Shown: in pieces, positions 46,701 to 60,119 of the stretch
How positions within the stretch are numbered: position 1 is the stretch's first letter
Layout: every line of letters begins with the position of its first letter
From: Lepisosteus oculatus
Lineage: Eukaryota; Chordata; Actinopteri; Semionotiformes; Lepisosteidae
DNA: 64,000 nt
Assembly (NCBI RefSeq): GCF_040954835.1
Contig: NC_090704.1
Location: forward strand, 36,460,979 to 36,524,978
Direction of reading: 5' to 3'
Translations under genes and position numbers: made by a program
Notes under the pieces: model-generated
Told to the model about the DNA's origin: nothing
Database searches by the model: none
The model's input: the letters and a program-made list of their open reading frames with translations, nothing else

Positions 46701-49700
46701 TATCACTCACTCTGTGAGTGAGGTAAAAAAGGAGTCATGAGCTGCCGTGTATGCGAGGATGGGACAGGGACTCTCACCTGGGCAGGCAGAGGTGAACATA
46801 GGCAGAGCCTGCTGGTCTTGGTTCCTCCTCCGGTACCGCTGGACAAACTCCCTCTGGCTCTCCAAGAGGCTGAAGTCAGCCGCCAGGGTGGCATCAAACA
46901 CATGGTGCACCCCTGGCAGAGAACACAGGCTTTGACTGAAGATGCACAAGCACCTCTGGGTAACACTTTAGTGTGAGTCTGTGTGACATTAATCTTTAAA
47001 AAACTCTATCAACATGCCAGATACGCTTCAAGAACAATGACATGGAATATCCCATGCTGTAGGTAAAGAAAGAAAAACTGAACTAAAACAAAGTTAATCT
47101 ATACGAATTCAGTTTATGGGTGTAGGTAGTAAACAAACAGTCACTGGACTACATTTTCCTGCCCTGTCAGAAAAACAGGCCAATATTCCTCATATTCTTA
47201 GATAGGACAGTGTAAGTACAGTTAGAATATTACTTAGATGTACCTTGACTCTTCAAAAATCCACAAAGCTTCCTGGTGGAATCAGGAATGCCGAGGTTGA
47301 ATTTGGCAGCAAAGAAAGGCAGAGACTGAGGGCAAAGGGAGACTACCAGCACTTTGTGTTTTGAGGTATCACATTTCTGTAGGAAAAACAAAGAAAAAAA
47401 TATTAAATTAATGGTTCACTGATGCAAAAGCTTATACAGCACCTGTATTTCTAAGTAATTATGACAATTTTCTACTAACAACAAATTTATGGAAGTCACA
47501 GCAGAAAAGTGTTGACAACAGAATGGCCATGAAATCTGGATTTCAACATGGTTTCAGAGTTGCCTTTAGGAACACATTTAGACTGGTCATCATTCAACTT
47601 TGGTCCCTAACTATGAGATCCTGCATTTTTCATTTACTGTAGATGTTCACAATCAGAGAAAGTAGAAATTCCATGTATATAGCTAGTTTTTGGAGTACTA
47701 TGCTATTCAACGCTTTGCTCATGAGTAGCAGGTCAATTGTTAGCCATATACTGTAGGACGCTCCTATAAAATCAGTGACACAGGAGAGAGGTGTGCATTT
47801 TTTGGGGCTTTTTTCTATGAGCAGAGTTCTATACATTACATCTCTGTATTCTGTAATTGATAGACTGGTAAGAAAAGACAACACTACAAATTATACAATA
47901 CCTGCACCATTTAAAAAAAAAACGTAATAACTGCACCATGGTACAGACCTCACGCTCAACATTAAATCATATACTTTGACAAGGCTGTATATTCCACAAA
48001 TATATCCCTTCCGTGATCAAGAGAAATTCCTGCTTAATTTCAGCTTCTTAATGCCACCTTATTGATAGATATGAGGAGGCACATTTTATGATATTACTGC
48101 CAAGTAAAGAAAAAGTATGAAGTATGTATGTAAGTATGTAGTAGAAGTAAAATGCGACACTCCTGGTGTGATATTAAGGCAATTACTCACCCAGGAAGGT
48201 TCTGCACCCCCAAAATCTTGTTAATGAGTTGCAATATGTTAATCAAGTTAGGATAAGAAACTTTGTTTACAAAAATCCACTTAATGGACAATCAACTTTC
48301 TCAAAGTGTAAAAATCTTCTTTAAGTGCTTAAAAAGGCGAAAATTCCCAAAACTGTAAATAAGTAAAGTTACCACATAGTGTTACAAACAAATAGCATGC
48401 CTACTACTTTTCTTCTCTTTCACATCCAGAAAAAACAGGAAATGTACTTTTGATATGTCAAAATTGTAGGAGCTGCAACTTAATACTGGGTTTGTCCTTG
48501 GAGGTTTTGTTTGTATGACATCATTCATACTTGGTAGGGAAATTCCCTTTTCCAAAACCTGTTCCACCTGAAGCTTCAGAGCTTGCATATGTCTCAACAA
48601 TGGACACATCTAAAGCAAGCCTTTAGTATCTCTGTGTGCCATCAGACAATGAGCAGTCTTGCTGAAAAATATTTTATTAAGAACTGAAACCTAATGTGTT
48701 TTTCATCTGCAGTGTGCTGGACTTTAAACTTACAGGTGTCAAGATATAACCAATAAACATGATACTACATTGTTGTTTCTTCCTGTGAATAACATGTTGT
48801 ATTACTTACTCCACATAACCTGGAGTATAACACCCTGAATGTATTAACTGAACAAAAGGTTAACTAAAATCCTTGAGGCCCTACGTCAACATACTGTATA
48901 TATTAATAGACAGCAAAGAGGAATGTACTGTAGTTCCTGCACTAAAATCCTAAATCTTCTTGGTTCAGAGCTGTTCCTATGCCATTCTCCTTTAAAGTGA
49001 AAAACACAATACCTTGTTAAGGCCTAGAACCCGGGAGAATTCCTTAAGGTTCTGCTGAGATATCCTGTGGCGCTCCTGTTCTGTAATGCACCGATCACAA
49101 GCCAGACAGTCACTAAGAAACACTCTCTCGCTGACTAGTTTGTGGAACTCACTCAGCTGCAAACAAAGGCAGGCACAGTGAGTAGGCAGTCTTTTTAGGA
49201 GGTAAAAAATACATTTTAACTGAAAGAGAACTTATAAAACTGATTTTCACGTGAACTTATAAAACAATGAAATGTAAGGTATAAGAGGAAGAGAGACAAC
49301 TCTCCTAGCAAATACAGTACATACAGTATGCCATAACAAAGACACAGTGGAGTGTGAGATGAAAGGATCCTGCCTTGACTTCAATCCAGGAATACTTCTT
49401 TCTTCTATATACTGTACTATTATATACACTATATACTATTTAATTATATTCTTTATACTTCTTTACTTCTATAAGTCTTTAAAACATACAATAAGTTCAC
49501 AATTCTATTCAAAATATCTTTTGTTGTTCGTAGAAATCCTTTTATAATTAAAACTACTGCATGTTAAATCATGGATAGAAGCAGAACTTTTGCTTTCTCC
49601 TCCCAAACCCCAGACTCTTTAATGATCCCTACCATAACTAATTAGTGGGACATATGGAAAAAAGTCAGCTGTTTGCTAGTGATCTCACACATGTCCAAAC

Positions 49701-52700
49701 TTTGACTTACGTAATGATTTTCATCTGAGGTCTGGCTTTTATCTTTTCACCCCCCTATCATCCTCCTCAAGTAATATTCACACTATGGGAATCCAAGACT
49801 AAGCACTAAATAGACAAGCTTTTGAAAGGCAGTTTCTGCTGGGAAAAAAAGCATCAATGTAATTTTGTTCTCTGTTCTATTTAGTTCTCTTCTTGAACAT
49901 TTAAAATTAAGAAAACATCAGCTTCACAAAAAAGTTCCCTTTAAGCATTACCTCCGCATTTTCTTCTGTCTTCCCCACAGAGTTGCTTGATGAACTTTGG
50001 TATTCACCACCTGGCTGTTTCTTGCTGCATTCCTGTACAATATTTAACAAACAAAATCATTAGCCACTTAGGTTTTCACCTTTATTATCCTCTTTTTTGA
50101 AAATATGACAAGAGCACTGCACAACAGCACATCGGGCATTTAAATGTCAAATGACCTTCACAAGAGTTTTTATTTTCATAAAAATTATATGCAAAATACT
50201 GTGGAATGTAGCAAGGAAAGTTTTTATTTCTTATTCAATTACTTTGTATCCATTGCTTGCCATGTTTGGCTTAGACTCCCCTGTTACCCTGAAATGGACA
50301 AAGCAGATAGAAAATGTATCGATGGATATTCTGTCAATGTGGTGGTTTCTTCCATTGGACATATATTGTTGTGAAATGTGATCATTTATGTTAAGATACT
50401 GATGAACCACATGTTTTCATATACACACTCAAAATAATCATAAATTTGGTCAATTTTAAACCGATGCTGTGTCTCATTTGTTGTTTAAAAGAAAATTAAA
50501 ATCCAATAACCATGTAAGCAAAAATGTATGAGATTTACTTTGCTGCATTACCCTATTTATGCGAGATGAGAAAATGACAAGTAATAGGTTTATTCCATGC
50601 TGAAAGAAGAAAGAAAACAACGTTTTGGCTGTGAAGCCTTCTTCGGGTGTAAGCACAATTGTTTTCTTTAAAAAAAAAAAACTTCTTCCACAAGCTATGA
50701 CTTCACAGAATTCCCATAAATATGTTATTCAGTATAGAACCCAAAGGAATACAAGTTTCTACATGTTTATGAGTTACAGGGTAAGGGATTTACTGGGGAT
50801 TCTTAATCCAAAATTACAGAAAATTAACAAAGTCATATTTATGCTTTATAAACAATCATTAGAAACCTCAAAAGAAAAATATTGAGGTTACTATATCCAA
50901 CACAAGATGCAATTTCAATGCTTTCACAGAAATAAGTGAACTGAAGAAGTGAATTTGAAGTGGTAATGGAAGGTTAGTAAATTATTAATCAAAAGGGTGA
51001 AAAATGTGTCAATAGCAGAAAAAAGTGAAAATTTTTGGCAGACAACAGAATCAAAAATGGAGGAGAGGATGACAAACTTTTTTTGGGAGGTGAAGATCAA
51101 AACATGCCACAGGACTGAAACATTCATGCATTTTGCATTTGTGTTTATAACATTATAACAAAGTAACCACATATGTTTTGTGTTGAACAACATCACATAA
51201 CAAAACTTTGGAAGGTGAAGGCAGCTACTTCCCCTGCCTTCCCTAAATGGCGTACCCGGGCATTATAAAAAAAGTCACAATCTTCAAATGAAGCACCACC
51301 ACAGAAACAAAAGGATATTAAAAATTTAAAAATAATAACATCACTTAGAGCAGGTATTATCTACACAGCGAACACTAACATCATCCATGATATTCAGTTT
51401 TGAACTCCTGCTCACTGAAGCATTACAGGCATTGACGACTCACAGGCTAGTCAGATGTAGATTTAACAAATAACAAATCTCCAGGTGATTCGGCTAAGCC
51501 TGATCACTGACAGAACTGAGTGAATGCAATCCAGGCTACCTTACGTCTCAAACAATGTGAAAAAAAAAACAGGTTCTTCATCATGGTTCACTGTTGAGAA
51601 AAACAACATGACAAGATAGGGGCTCTAAGCAACTGAAGGGAGGAAGGGAGAACCAAAGAACCAAATATGAGGTCATATTACAAATTCTTCAAACCTATTC
51701 CTAGTTATGATGTAAATAAACCCACGACAATTAGGAAATCAGAACCTGAAAGAAAAAACAGAAGCAAAACTCCCACATGTTAACGATAAAAAAAAACATT
51801 TGGAAAGACCCAGTGTTTGCATCTCGCCCTCCAAAAAAAAAAGTAAAACTGTCAAACTGTTTAGAACAGGAAGCAGTAGAGTTGGTTTTCATTACGAAGA
51901 GGTAATGATTTTCATTAAATCAAAAAAAGCTGACAATCAAGAGACCCAAGCAATCTACTAGGCAGACATGAAGTACAACCCAGTGATCAATCAACTAAAA
52001 TATCAGAAACATACAGCTTAAATCCAAAATCACAACCTGATAGCTGAGGAGAGTTAAGTCATACACTTCTCAAACCCACACAAGCAAAGACCTGCTTTGT
52101 TTGGCTGGGTGTAACAGGAACCCAAACCAAGCCTAGTTCATGAAACTGACAGCTGATGGAATTTTTCAGGGATCATACATTCCATATAAGCAAATATTCT
52201 GTGAATGTGTGCTATAATAAAGCATAAATGTGCTTTCCAAGTTTTTAGTGCTGAAATGGTGGAGAAAATGTACAAAGCAATTTCTGCAAAGCTACACACA
52301 CAAGTATTGAGTTTAAACAAGGGTACTCTGTTAAACAGTAAGTTAATGGAGAGGGGGTCACACAGACATTTTATGCCACTCAGTTTATAGCCTCTGTGTT
52401 AGGATAACTGAACAATACATAAAACCAATGTCATATTACAAAAGGAGAAGGTTTTATCTTCAGCTAGAAGGACATCAGCACTAGGGGGTTAAATGACGTG
52501 CTCAGCAAAACACAGTGAAACAGTGGCAGAGCTTTTGTTCAAACCTGCAACCTCCTGACAAACCTAAAACAATAGTCCACATTTACTCCACTATTTAGTT
52601 CACTATTAAAAGCAGAACAAATATCTAAATATATATATATATGTTAAAGCTTCTATTTTGTTGAAATAGCCAGGATCTTGCCTATTTCACATTACTTTCA

Positions 52701-52924
52701 TATTACTGTTTGTAACATTATTTAGAACAACCCTGTGTCCACGTTTAGAATAACTGAACTGTTTGAAAATGAATAATCAGTTAATAATAAACCTCGATCA
52801 TTTATAGGTTTGGACACCCACACAAAATGTTAACGACCCAACCACTAAGCTGACAAGCGCATAAACAGGACTAGTAGAGCACAGGCCAATTTCTTACCTT
52901 CTTTGTGCAGTTCTCACACTTCAT
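40771..52924 (-). CDS. narf: nuclear prelamin A recognition factor, 11 exons
   Basis: Exons in transcript order: 52924-52898, 50032-49952, 49156-49013, 47376-47244, 46912-46778, 45611-45493, 44615-44486, 43845-43773, 42947-42810, 42194-42037, 41012-40771. Phases agree throughout, giving 459 residues plus TAG (human NARF is 456). The protein starts MKCENCTKK and ends SSPDYKW, as in vertebrate NARF. C53-x2-C56-x2-C59 with an upstream Cys would hold the N-terminal Fe-S cluster. C172 (SACPG), C228 (APCFDKK), C377 and C381 (SCPGGC) correspond to the four cysteines of the iron-only-hydrogenase-like domain. NARF binds the farnesylated prelamin A tail in the nucleus; no hydrogenase activity is known in vertebrates. 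NARF was preferred over the paralogue CIAO3/NARFL because of the short MKCE..C start, exon layout and CYBC1 neighbour. Intron 10 uses a GC donor. Confidence 0.96.
41013..42036 (-). other. NARF intron 10, GC-AG type
   Basis: Exon 10 ends CCAGGAG and the intron begins GCAAGT, the usual context of GC donors (strong match to AG|GCAAGT). The acceptor is TCTGCCAG. The splice joins the codons of the conserved SCPGGCLNG segment, which carries two presumed cluster ligands. Confidence 0.85.
41098..41180 (-). repeat. fragment of the fold-back element family
   Basis: GGTTTATTCCATGCTGAAAG followed by TGGAGCCTTCTTCAGG, matching the left arm of the element at 36791-37054. It lies in NARF intron 10. Confidence 0.7.
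43270..43560. repeat. unclassified repeat-like segment in NARF intron 8-9 region
   Basis: Contains two copies of a phrase like GGCTCATATGCGATT and GGCTTATATGCGATT and is unusually CpG-bearing for its surroundings. The 91-codon minus frame has no known domain. It may be a pogo/Tigger-like non-autonomous element, but this is not established. Confidence 0.3.
50033..52897 (-). other. NARF intron 1
   Basis: The longest NARF intron. It holds a fragment of the fold-back family (50575-50655) and a short AT run near 52.63 kb. No exon of another gene was found in it. Confidence 0.6.
50575..50655 (+). repeat. fragment of the fold-back element family
   Basis: ACAAGTAATAGGTTTATTCC then CAACGTTTTGGCTGTGAAGC and CTTCTTCGGG, the third copy of the family in the window. 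Confidence 0.75.
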
Positions 52925-54030
52925 TTGTGACTGTTTTTCCGCCCTCCGACTCGGGTCCCCTCTCGCACCGAATATTTGTGTGCAGTATAAAGGCTAAAAG
53001 CCCGTGTTATGTCTGTTAAAAATAAAAACAACTTTCACGTGAAAATTAAAGTCCTTCACCTCTACCCTTAATTATGCAAGACGTCTCTTGTCATGTTTAA
53101 CTACAGTATCATCTCAGCTTTCCTCAATACAGAACGCCTGAGTCGGACGAATGGTAAAGCGTGCCGATGTAAATGACACTCACTCTGTCCTATCGTTTGA
53201 CTTGCAATAACCCTCCAATCAACAACGAGACTGGGTTATTTTCCGTCTTGCACCCTCTGCAAATAGGACAAAGACACTATTTCTGTAGCCTGTTAACACA
53301 CAAAATAACTTTCACTGCGTACTGGCAAGGCCTGTTGTATACCCCAAGTTATGAATAGCTTACCTATATAGACCCTACGCTACAAATACCAATAATTATT
53401 GGACTCTCACTGCTTTAATTAAGAGATTTACTACACTCTAGTTTTCCGCAAACTACCACCTGAAAGTACCCATTTCACAAAACGCATAATAACTCGACTT
53501 TAAAAAACTTTAATCCATTCAGCGTTGACAGAATAAACACGGACATCATGCAGAAACAATGAGTAATGATAGTCCTTCACTGGATGTTTTGACATAATTG
53601 CTTTGTGTTTAATGCTTGAAAATGCCTGAAAGCTGTTCATGGGGCATAAACGTGTCTTTACAGGTAATGCCATTTCAAAACCACCAAAACATAAATTAAC
53701 CCACTCACCTGCTTATATTCGTATTAAAATGTCGTTTGTCAAAATCCCTGAAACACATAATGTAGTCTGCACGAAAGACCTGGGTGGTCATACGCATGTG
53801 CCTGTGCCTTCACCAATCCAGCGTGCAAGCCAAGACGCCCTTCACAAACTGGATATTTTTCGAAGCTTATCCGTGTCTTTCTATTCTCTTTATAGAAGTA
53901 AAACACTTTCGTAACAGACTCCCGTCCACCGCACAGGGAAAAAAAAACTCCTCTGCAAAACCAACGGCGCATGTGTGCAAGTCATGGTCCAGATCGCACT
54001 GTGCACGTCACCATGCTTTTTAAAGAGACC
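52925..54030 (-). promoter_or_regulatory. NARF 5' UTR and promoter region
   Basis: The sequence directly upstream of the NARF ATG contains GGGCGGAAAAAC (minus strand, about 52934-52945) and more CpG than the flanking DNA. No TATA box stands at a convincing distance, as is common for housekeeping genes. The exact start of transcription cannot be read from the sequence. Confidence 0.4.
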
Positions 54031-57000
54031 ATACCACACTGTGGGTGGCATTAATAATATGTACAGGCGCTATTGTCCTCCAGTACAGTACATCTCAGAC
54101 TCTGCGTGAGTAATATTAGTTACTAAAGCCGAGTTAAAGCAGCTGATCTATGATCATAGGATTTTCGTGCGGTACTTGCGGTTTCCTTTCAATCCTAGCT
54201 AGCATTATTGCACTTTGCCTTTATTGCAATAGATTGCATTTGTTATTATAGTTCTCGTATCAGAAGTATTTTTCTGTCTGTACCTGCAGTTCAGTGACAC
54301 GCTAAGCAAACAAACAACTACAAAACAATACAACTGATAGTAATAACAAAAATAATAGGCCGGCAAAGGCGTGTTAGTTACAGTAGCTCTGCTATAGTAT
54401 CTCACAGTTCTTGGATCTCTAAATTGTCCTAGTCTGCCTACAGACATCCAGGAGGTGCAGTAGTCCTATCGTGAACCTTATCTCTCTAGACTAAACTTAC
54501 CTTACCAGGAATAAACTGCTTTCTGAGTATGGATAGTTAGATAAAACGTAAATTAGCCAGTTCGCAGATACTGTAAATGTGTATTATTTTGTCTATACAA
54601 CAGTAGCTTGTGCCCTTTTGTCTTTTTCTCTTAAATTTACAACCCAGAGTACAAACAGTGGCAGCACCTTCAAACGCACAGATACAAAAATGTGTAATGA
54701 TTACCGCATACTGTATGTGTAAGTATAGTATATAGTATGTGTAATAAGTACTGCATCCAGCATCTTAATTCTAAAAGCATGTTTTTGTCTTTTTAACTAT
54801 TGTTATATATGAATGGATACCTTATCGTATGACCATCTGCCAGGTTGTAAAGACGTTAATGATCTGGAAATACACTATGGGGAATATGGAAACAGAAGTT
54901 CATTGGGTGTAACAGAATGGAATTTGGGAGGGCCAAATTGTGTGAAAGACCACGCACAACAAACAGTGAAACAAATAGTGGAAAAAAGTCTGACCTGAAA
55001 GATATCACCTCCCAAAAAGCAATAACTGTTTAGATGTGCCAACAACTGCGTGTAAGAAATTTCATCAACAAGGACTTTGTTGCAGCTATCCATATTCCAA
55101 TGAATGCAGATAAGCAAGGGTACAGATTTTGCTGCAGTGGTCTCCAAACCATAGAAACTATAGAAATGAGACCACCAGAGGAATGGCTCTTAATCTTTAG
55201 TTCTCTAAATGCGTTCTTGCACCCATTACAAAAAATTCTTGGAGTAGCCCAGTTCTTTAAACCTACAATATACAGTATCATACTGTAACTACAGAAAGAA
55301 AGAGATAGAATTATATATCTAGTTTAATTTCACAGTAAAATAGAGAATACATGAAAAAATACACTTTTTTACAATAATATATTTTGATTTCTCTCTAAAT
55401 GGAAGAAAGCATGAAGAACTGCACTTGCACTTTGTCTAAATATACCTTAAAATTCCTGGGACTCATGAAAAAAAGCAGTTGTACTTACAGTATGTGTGCT
55501 TAATTTTTGTTTTTGATGATTTACCTTTTAAAAAAAAACATTGCTCTAGTGTAAGCATAAAACATTTGGGATTGTGTGGGCTGTTGAACCCAGGTACATG
55601 CTGCTTGCTTTCCAAAGGGAGGGTCTGACATTCTGAGGTGATTTTCTCTGGCCACACACTGTGGAGGTATTAATGTAAAGGATGGGAATGTGTCTCATGG
55701 TTTGGATTACAGCTAGATAATAAATCCAGGACTGTGTTGAATTTTGTGAAAAGGGATCTGTCTCTACAAGACAAAAATGCACTATTTTACTGTGGTTAAA
55801 GAAGAGCATTAACGAAACCATTTCACACACTACTCAGAATCCTAATCATAGTGCCATACAGTACAGCTGAAATAAAATGGAATGGTAAATACTTAGTTCT
55901 TTAAGGTCTGCTATGATGGATATGCTTCATAATCAGATATACTTCGCTAATTTATATTTTTTTACTACATAACAGGAGGCAGGGGTGGCACAATAGCACA
56001 TTGGTTAGCATTGTTTCCTCGGAGCACTTGGGCCCTTACATAAATTCTGGACCTGGGTACTATGTGCGTGGAGTTCACCCACAACCTTGGACTAGATGGA
56101 GCAGTTAGAAAATGGATGGATGGTAACAGGAAGCTTTATGAGAATGTAGTGGTTTATGTTAAACTCAGTTGCATAACATGACTTTTAAATCTTTATTTTT
56201 AATTTCTTGCTTTTATTTTCCTTTAATGATGTCAAACACATTATAAATGTATATTCTTTGTTAATAGAAGATGGTTGCACAGAAAGAAAAGCTGCCACAT
56301 TTAAATAAATAAAAAAACATTTTAGCATGACAGGTAAACATAGAAGCTGTAAGATATCACTTTCTCATTTGTTGTTGACAAGTTTCAAAATATTCCTATG
56401 GACCTCTGCAACAATTATTCAGCAATGATATTTTGACCGAGAAAAAATGTGGGACATTACTTTGTGTGTGACCTTGATACTGTCCTCACTGCCATACTCA
56501 CCATTGACCTACTAAGTGATAAGGGCAGAAAAAGAAATCATGTGTGAACTATTCAATGGGGGAAGTGTGCAAAACAAAAGCTAATGTGTATTACGTTTCA
56601 AAAGTCAAATGGAAAATGTGAAATTCTGTTACCTATGGAAAAATAAGATATTTAGTGTGTATTTTATTTTTTTAAAGGATTAGTAAATACAGTATGTTAT
56701 GAGATATCCCAGTAATATACAGTAAGAAAAAATAACTTTGCAAAAGTTAAACCTTTGATATTTTTCATTTTTATGGCAAATTTAAAATTGTATAACTAAG
56801 TTTCCAGGTGACAACCCTAGATAAGACTTATCAGTTCTAGACAGGGCAGCAATTAGGCTTTAGTGCAACATGCAACATGGCACTTTGAGTCACAAGAAAA
56901 GTCTGCCAAAGCAACTTCCTCTGCCCTACTGTCAAACTGAACAGTGACTGGAACTCTGTACGCAAACATATTTGTCATTTTGCTCCTATTTGTCCTGTTC

Positions 57001-57299
57001 AGTGAAAAATAAAAGTTAAAAAATTGGAGACTTTATAGGTCAGTTTCATGGAATGCATTCAAAACATTAACACCACATTGTGATACCACACATCCTTAAT
57101 ACACCTTTCAGGGCTGTGTAAAGTAAATGTGCTTTAGCTGAGTATACAGTAGGTGATGTAATTATGTATTGCTTAATCTACTTCATTTCTTGGCTTAATA
57201 TACCGAACTTATTTTGGCATATTATTTATATTATATTATTTGTAACAAACGAGGAAAATTTCACACAATGGGTATTCATGGTTATTAAAGTCTGCAGTC
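54031..57299. other. NARF-CYBC1 intergenic stretch, first part
   Basis: No exon recognised. Overlapping frames on both strands at 54813-55288 (60-90 codons) have no domain and no splice context. A SINE remnant lies at 55985-56130. Confidence 0.5.
55985..56130 (+). mobile_element. tRNA-headed SINE, internally deleted
   Basis: The head GGTGGCACAATAGCACATTGG is joined, after loss of most of the body, to the tail GGAGCAGTTAGAAAATGGAT. Confidence 0.75.
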
Positions 57300-57795
57300 A
57301 TATTAATAATAATAATTGCCTACACTTATCTACTGTAGCACTTTTCTGGTGCTTTACTGGTAAAGGGGACTCCCCTCTACCATGATCAATGTGCACCCCC
57401 ACCTGGATGATGCAACAGCAGCCATTGTGCGCCAGAATACTCACCACACACCAGCTATCAGTGGGGAGAACAGAGTAAATGAAGCCAGTTCATAGATGGG
57501 GATTATTTGGAGGCCATGATTGATAAGGGCCAATGGGAAATTTGGCAGGACCTCAGCTTTACGTCTCATCTGAAGAACAGTGCCTTTTTACAGTATAGTT
57601 TCCCCATCACTATCCTGGGGCATTAGACTGGGGTAACTGGGGTAACCACCCCCTGCTGGCCCCACTAACACCTCTTCCAGCAGCAACCTTAGTTTTTACC
57701 AGGAGGTCTCCATCCAGGTACTGACCAGGCTCACACCTGCTTAACTTCAGTGTGTTGCCAGTTGAGAGTTGCAGGGTGACATGGCTGCTGGCATA
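57300..57795 (-). mobile_element. 5S-rRNA-derived SINE, reverse copy of a head-to-head pair
   Basis: From tail (ACACTTATCTACTG, AGCACTTTTCTGG) to the 5S-like head. The complement of 57702-57750 reads like the 3' half of 5S rRNA (AGCCTGGTCAGTACCTGGAT followed by GGAGACCTCCTGG). It abuts the next copy head to head. Confidence 0.85.
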
Positions 57796-58270
57796 TTATC
57801 CTCCATCTCACAAATGGTGAACCTGGCCAGTACCTGGATGGGAGGCCTCCTGGAAAAGCTTAGGTTGCTGCTGAAAAAGGTTTTACTGGAACCAGTTAGG
57901 CATGCTCACCCTGTGGTCTGTGTTGGTTCTAATGTCTCAGCATAGTGACAGGGACACTGTACTGTAAAAAAGGTGCTGTCCTTTGGATGAGATGTAAAAC
58001 TAAGGCCTTGTTTCTCCATGGTCATTAAAAATTCTAGGGTGTTAATCCTGATGTCCTGGCCAAAGTTCCCCCAGGTCTTTACCAATCATGGCCTCCTAGT
58101 ATTCCCAATTTATGAATTGGCTGCATTGCTCTGTTCTCCTCCCCACTGACAGCTCATGTATGGTGAGCATACTTTGCGCACTTTGGCTACCTTCTCAACT
58201 TCCAGGGTAGTCTCCATTAACTGTAAAGAGCTCTGAGTAGAAAGTCCAGAAAAGTGCTATATAATAATCA
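57796..58270 (+). mobile_element. 5S-rRNA-derived SINE, forward copy of a head-to-head pair
   Basis: The 5S-like head ACCTGGCCAGTACCTGGATG and GGAGGCCTCCTGG is at 57833-57870. The body has AACTAAGGCC, CATGGTCATTAAAAATTC and CATGGCCTCCTAG, and the tail AAAAGTGCTATATAATAATC. Together with 57300-57795 it forms an inverted repeat of almost 1 kb. Confidence 0.85.
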
Positions 58271-60119
58271 TCATCATCTGTTGCCCTTGGGCACAAGTAA
58301 TAAGAGCGTACTCTGATAAATTCTAAAATCTGATAATAAGATTAAATGTAACAGAAGGTCAACAACGAGAGAAGGCTTTTTGGAACATTTAGTTTGTTAT
58401 GTTACTAGTTGCTCTTGGATGCGAAGATCACATCCAGGCGTTAATTGAAACAAGCTAGGGTATCAGCTTCAACAACATGGTAATGAGATCGCACCTACTG
58501 TACAAAAAACAAATGATAGCATAATCTACGTTCTACAGTATACAGTGAGGGTAGGGCCCATTTTCTTAGCGGCCAATCAGAAGCCAGCGCAATGAGGAAG
58601 GAAGCAGGACGTTCTTATTTTTTTTCGTTTTCTCCTTACTTCCCCATTCATGAAAGTACTATAAATTGAACACGTCGAATTGCTAATAATAAAAGTATCT
58701 TTGTCATTTAAAGACCCTAACCTGGTTAAAGGTAAGAGTAAAATAACTATTTTGTTACAGATCACTGTTTCCCCGTGTCAAGCCTCTGTGTATTTGTTTT
58801 AGCAACATTGTAACGGCTATAAATTAAACAACCTCGTGTTCAGATACCAGCGCCCTGTTTAAAAATCTAATGCATTTTCAGAAAATAAACACAAAGTTCA
58901 AAGCTAGCTGGTCTCGGATACAAACTTTGATTATGTGTGTTGAAAGAAAAAAAGTGATGTGTAAACTACAACACTTCCGTTGGAAAAATACCGATCCCGC
59001 CCAACAGCAAGACGCACTCAAATGTGATGAGTTCGAGAAATATAATTTAAGGAGAAATGTGTTATTTTAATCGAAGCTTAAAATTTGTGCGACTGAAGCC
59101 ATGGTGTATTTACGAGCACTATTGTAATGTAGCCACTTGCGCGTTGCTAAATGTGCTATAACAATTACTATTTTGTGTATTTGCTTACATTTCGTATGAT
59201 CCAGAAATACCCCTCTTTTACCTGCCAAAACAAAAAAATCATAAATGAACATTTGACATAGATATATATATATATTTATTGTCTTCAACGAATCAATAAT
59301 TATTCGAAGTCCCCTGTAGAGAAATTACACATTAAATAATTATGTGTTGCATGTTTTCTTCTAAAACGTGATCAATTTAATTTTTATTGTTATCAACATT
59401 TTTAACAGCGTTAAGGCATGTTCAATAAACAGCTCAAGGTCTGAAAAGTAATGTTAAAATCAATAAGTGTAACTTGAATGTTTCTTTCCGCTTTGTTAGG
59501 GCTCCTATTTTTAAGGCTGCAGTTATAAAAGGAGTGATATTACTGCCTCCACCCTTGACTGATTTCTAATTCATGCCAGTTAGACTAAGTTCCCTGTTCC
59601 ATTTTATAAAAATATTAAAAATATGATGGAAAACCATTATATCTCACTTGGGGAGTTGTATAAATTAGTGGTCCCCAACCTTAGGTCTGGGGAACCCCGT
59701 TGTTTTCTAGTGGTTGTTAAAGCCAAACTCTTAATCTTGGGCTGATGTGATGTCAGTTTTCTCTTTGAAGCATGCTTTTAAATGCTTTAAAATTTTCAAT
59801 GGGATATTTTAGGGTTTAGTACCCTGTAGCAATGGCTGGATTTAACAAACATCCCTTATTTCATCTTGTTAGCTGAAATGTAATCACTGTAGAAAGAAAA
59901 TAGTCTCATTATGGGATAGGGGTCATAAGGGGCTGATATTATAAATTTAAAGTGACTATTTCTTACAGTATTTTTTTAATTAAAGTGTATGCATCTCCAA
60001 TCTCCAGCAAGATTACAGAAGAAATGTCAGAGTCACTTCTGGGCTTATGAGAACTATGGCAGGAGAAGAGGTGACATAGTAGCAAATGTCTAATGCATTC
60101 AGCATTTTCCTTTTGGCAG
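58271..60119. other. CYBC1 upstream region and probable first intron
   Basis: Contains the likely CYBC1 promoter and noncoding exon 1 (see next entry); the remainder to 60119 would be intron 1. The 66- and 73-codon frames near 58.9-59.3 kb have no domain. Confidence 0.45.
58571..58731 (+). promoter_or_regulatory. candidate CYBC1 promoter and noncoding exon 1
   Basis: A CCAAT box in GCGGCCAATCAGAAGCC (CCAAT at 58573-58577) is followed about 150 bp later by a strong donor, TTAAAG|GTAAGAGT, at 58731/58732. CYBC1's first coding exon begins exactly at an acceptor (GGCAG|ATG), so an upstream noncoding exon is required, and this is the best candidate. Inference only. Confidence 0.4.

Noticed and set aside
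46703-46966. 80-87-codon frames on both strands as separate genes
   Set aside because: They overlap NARF exon 5 (46912-46778). One is the exon itself read through its splice sites; the others are its shadows in other frames.
54813-55288. overlapping frames on both strands as a gene between NARF and CYBC1
   Set aside because: The frames are 60-90 codons, mutually overlapping, without recognisable domains or splice sites, and AT-rich chance frames of this size are common in the window.
59262-59280. AT run as a TATA box for CYBC1
   Set aside because: It is a simple TATATATA microsatellite more than 800 bp from the first coding exon and lies downstream of a better donor and CCAAT box.
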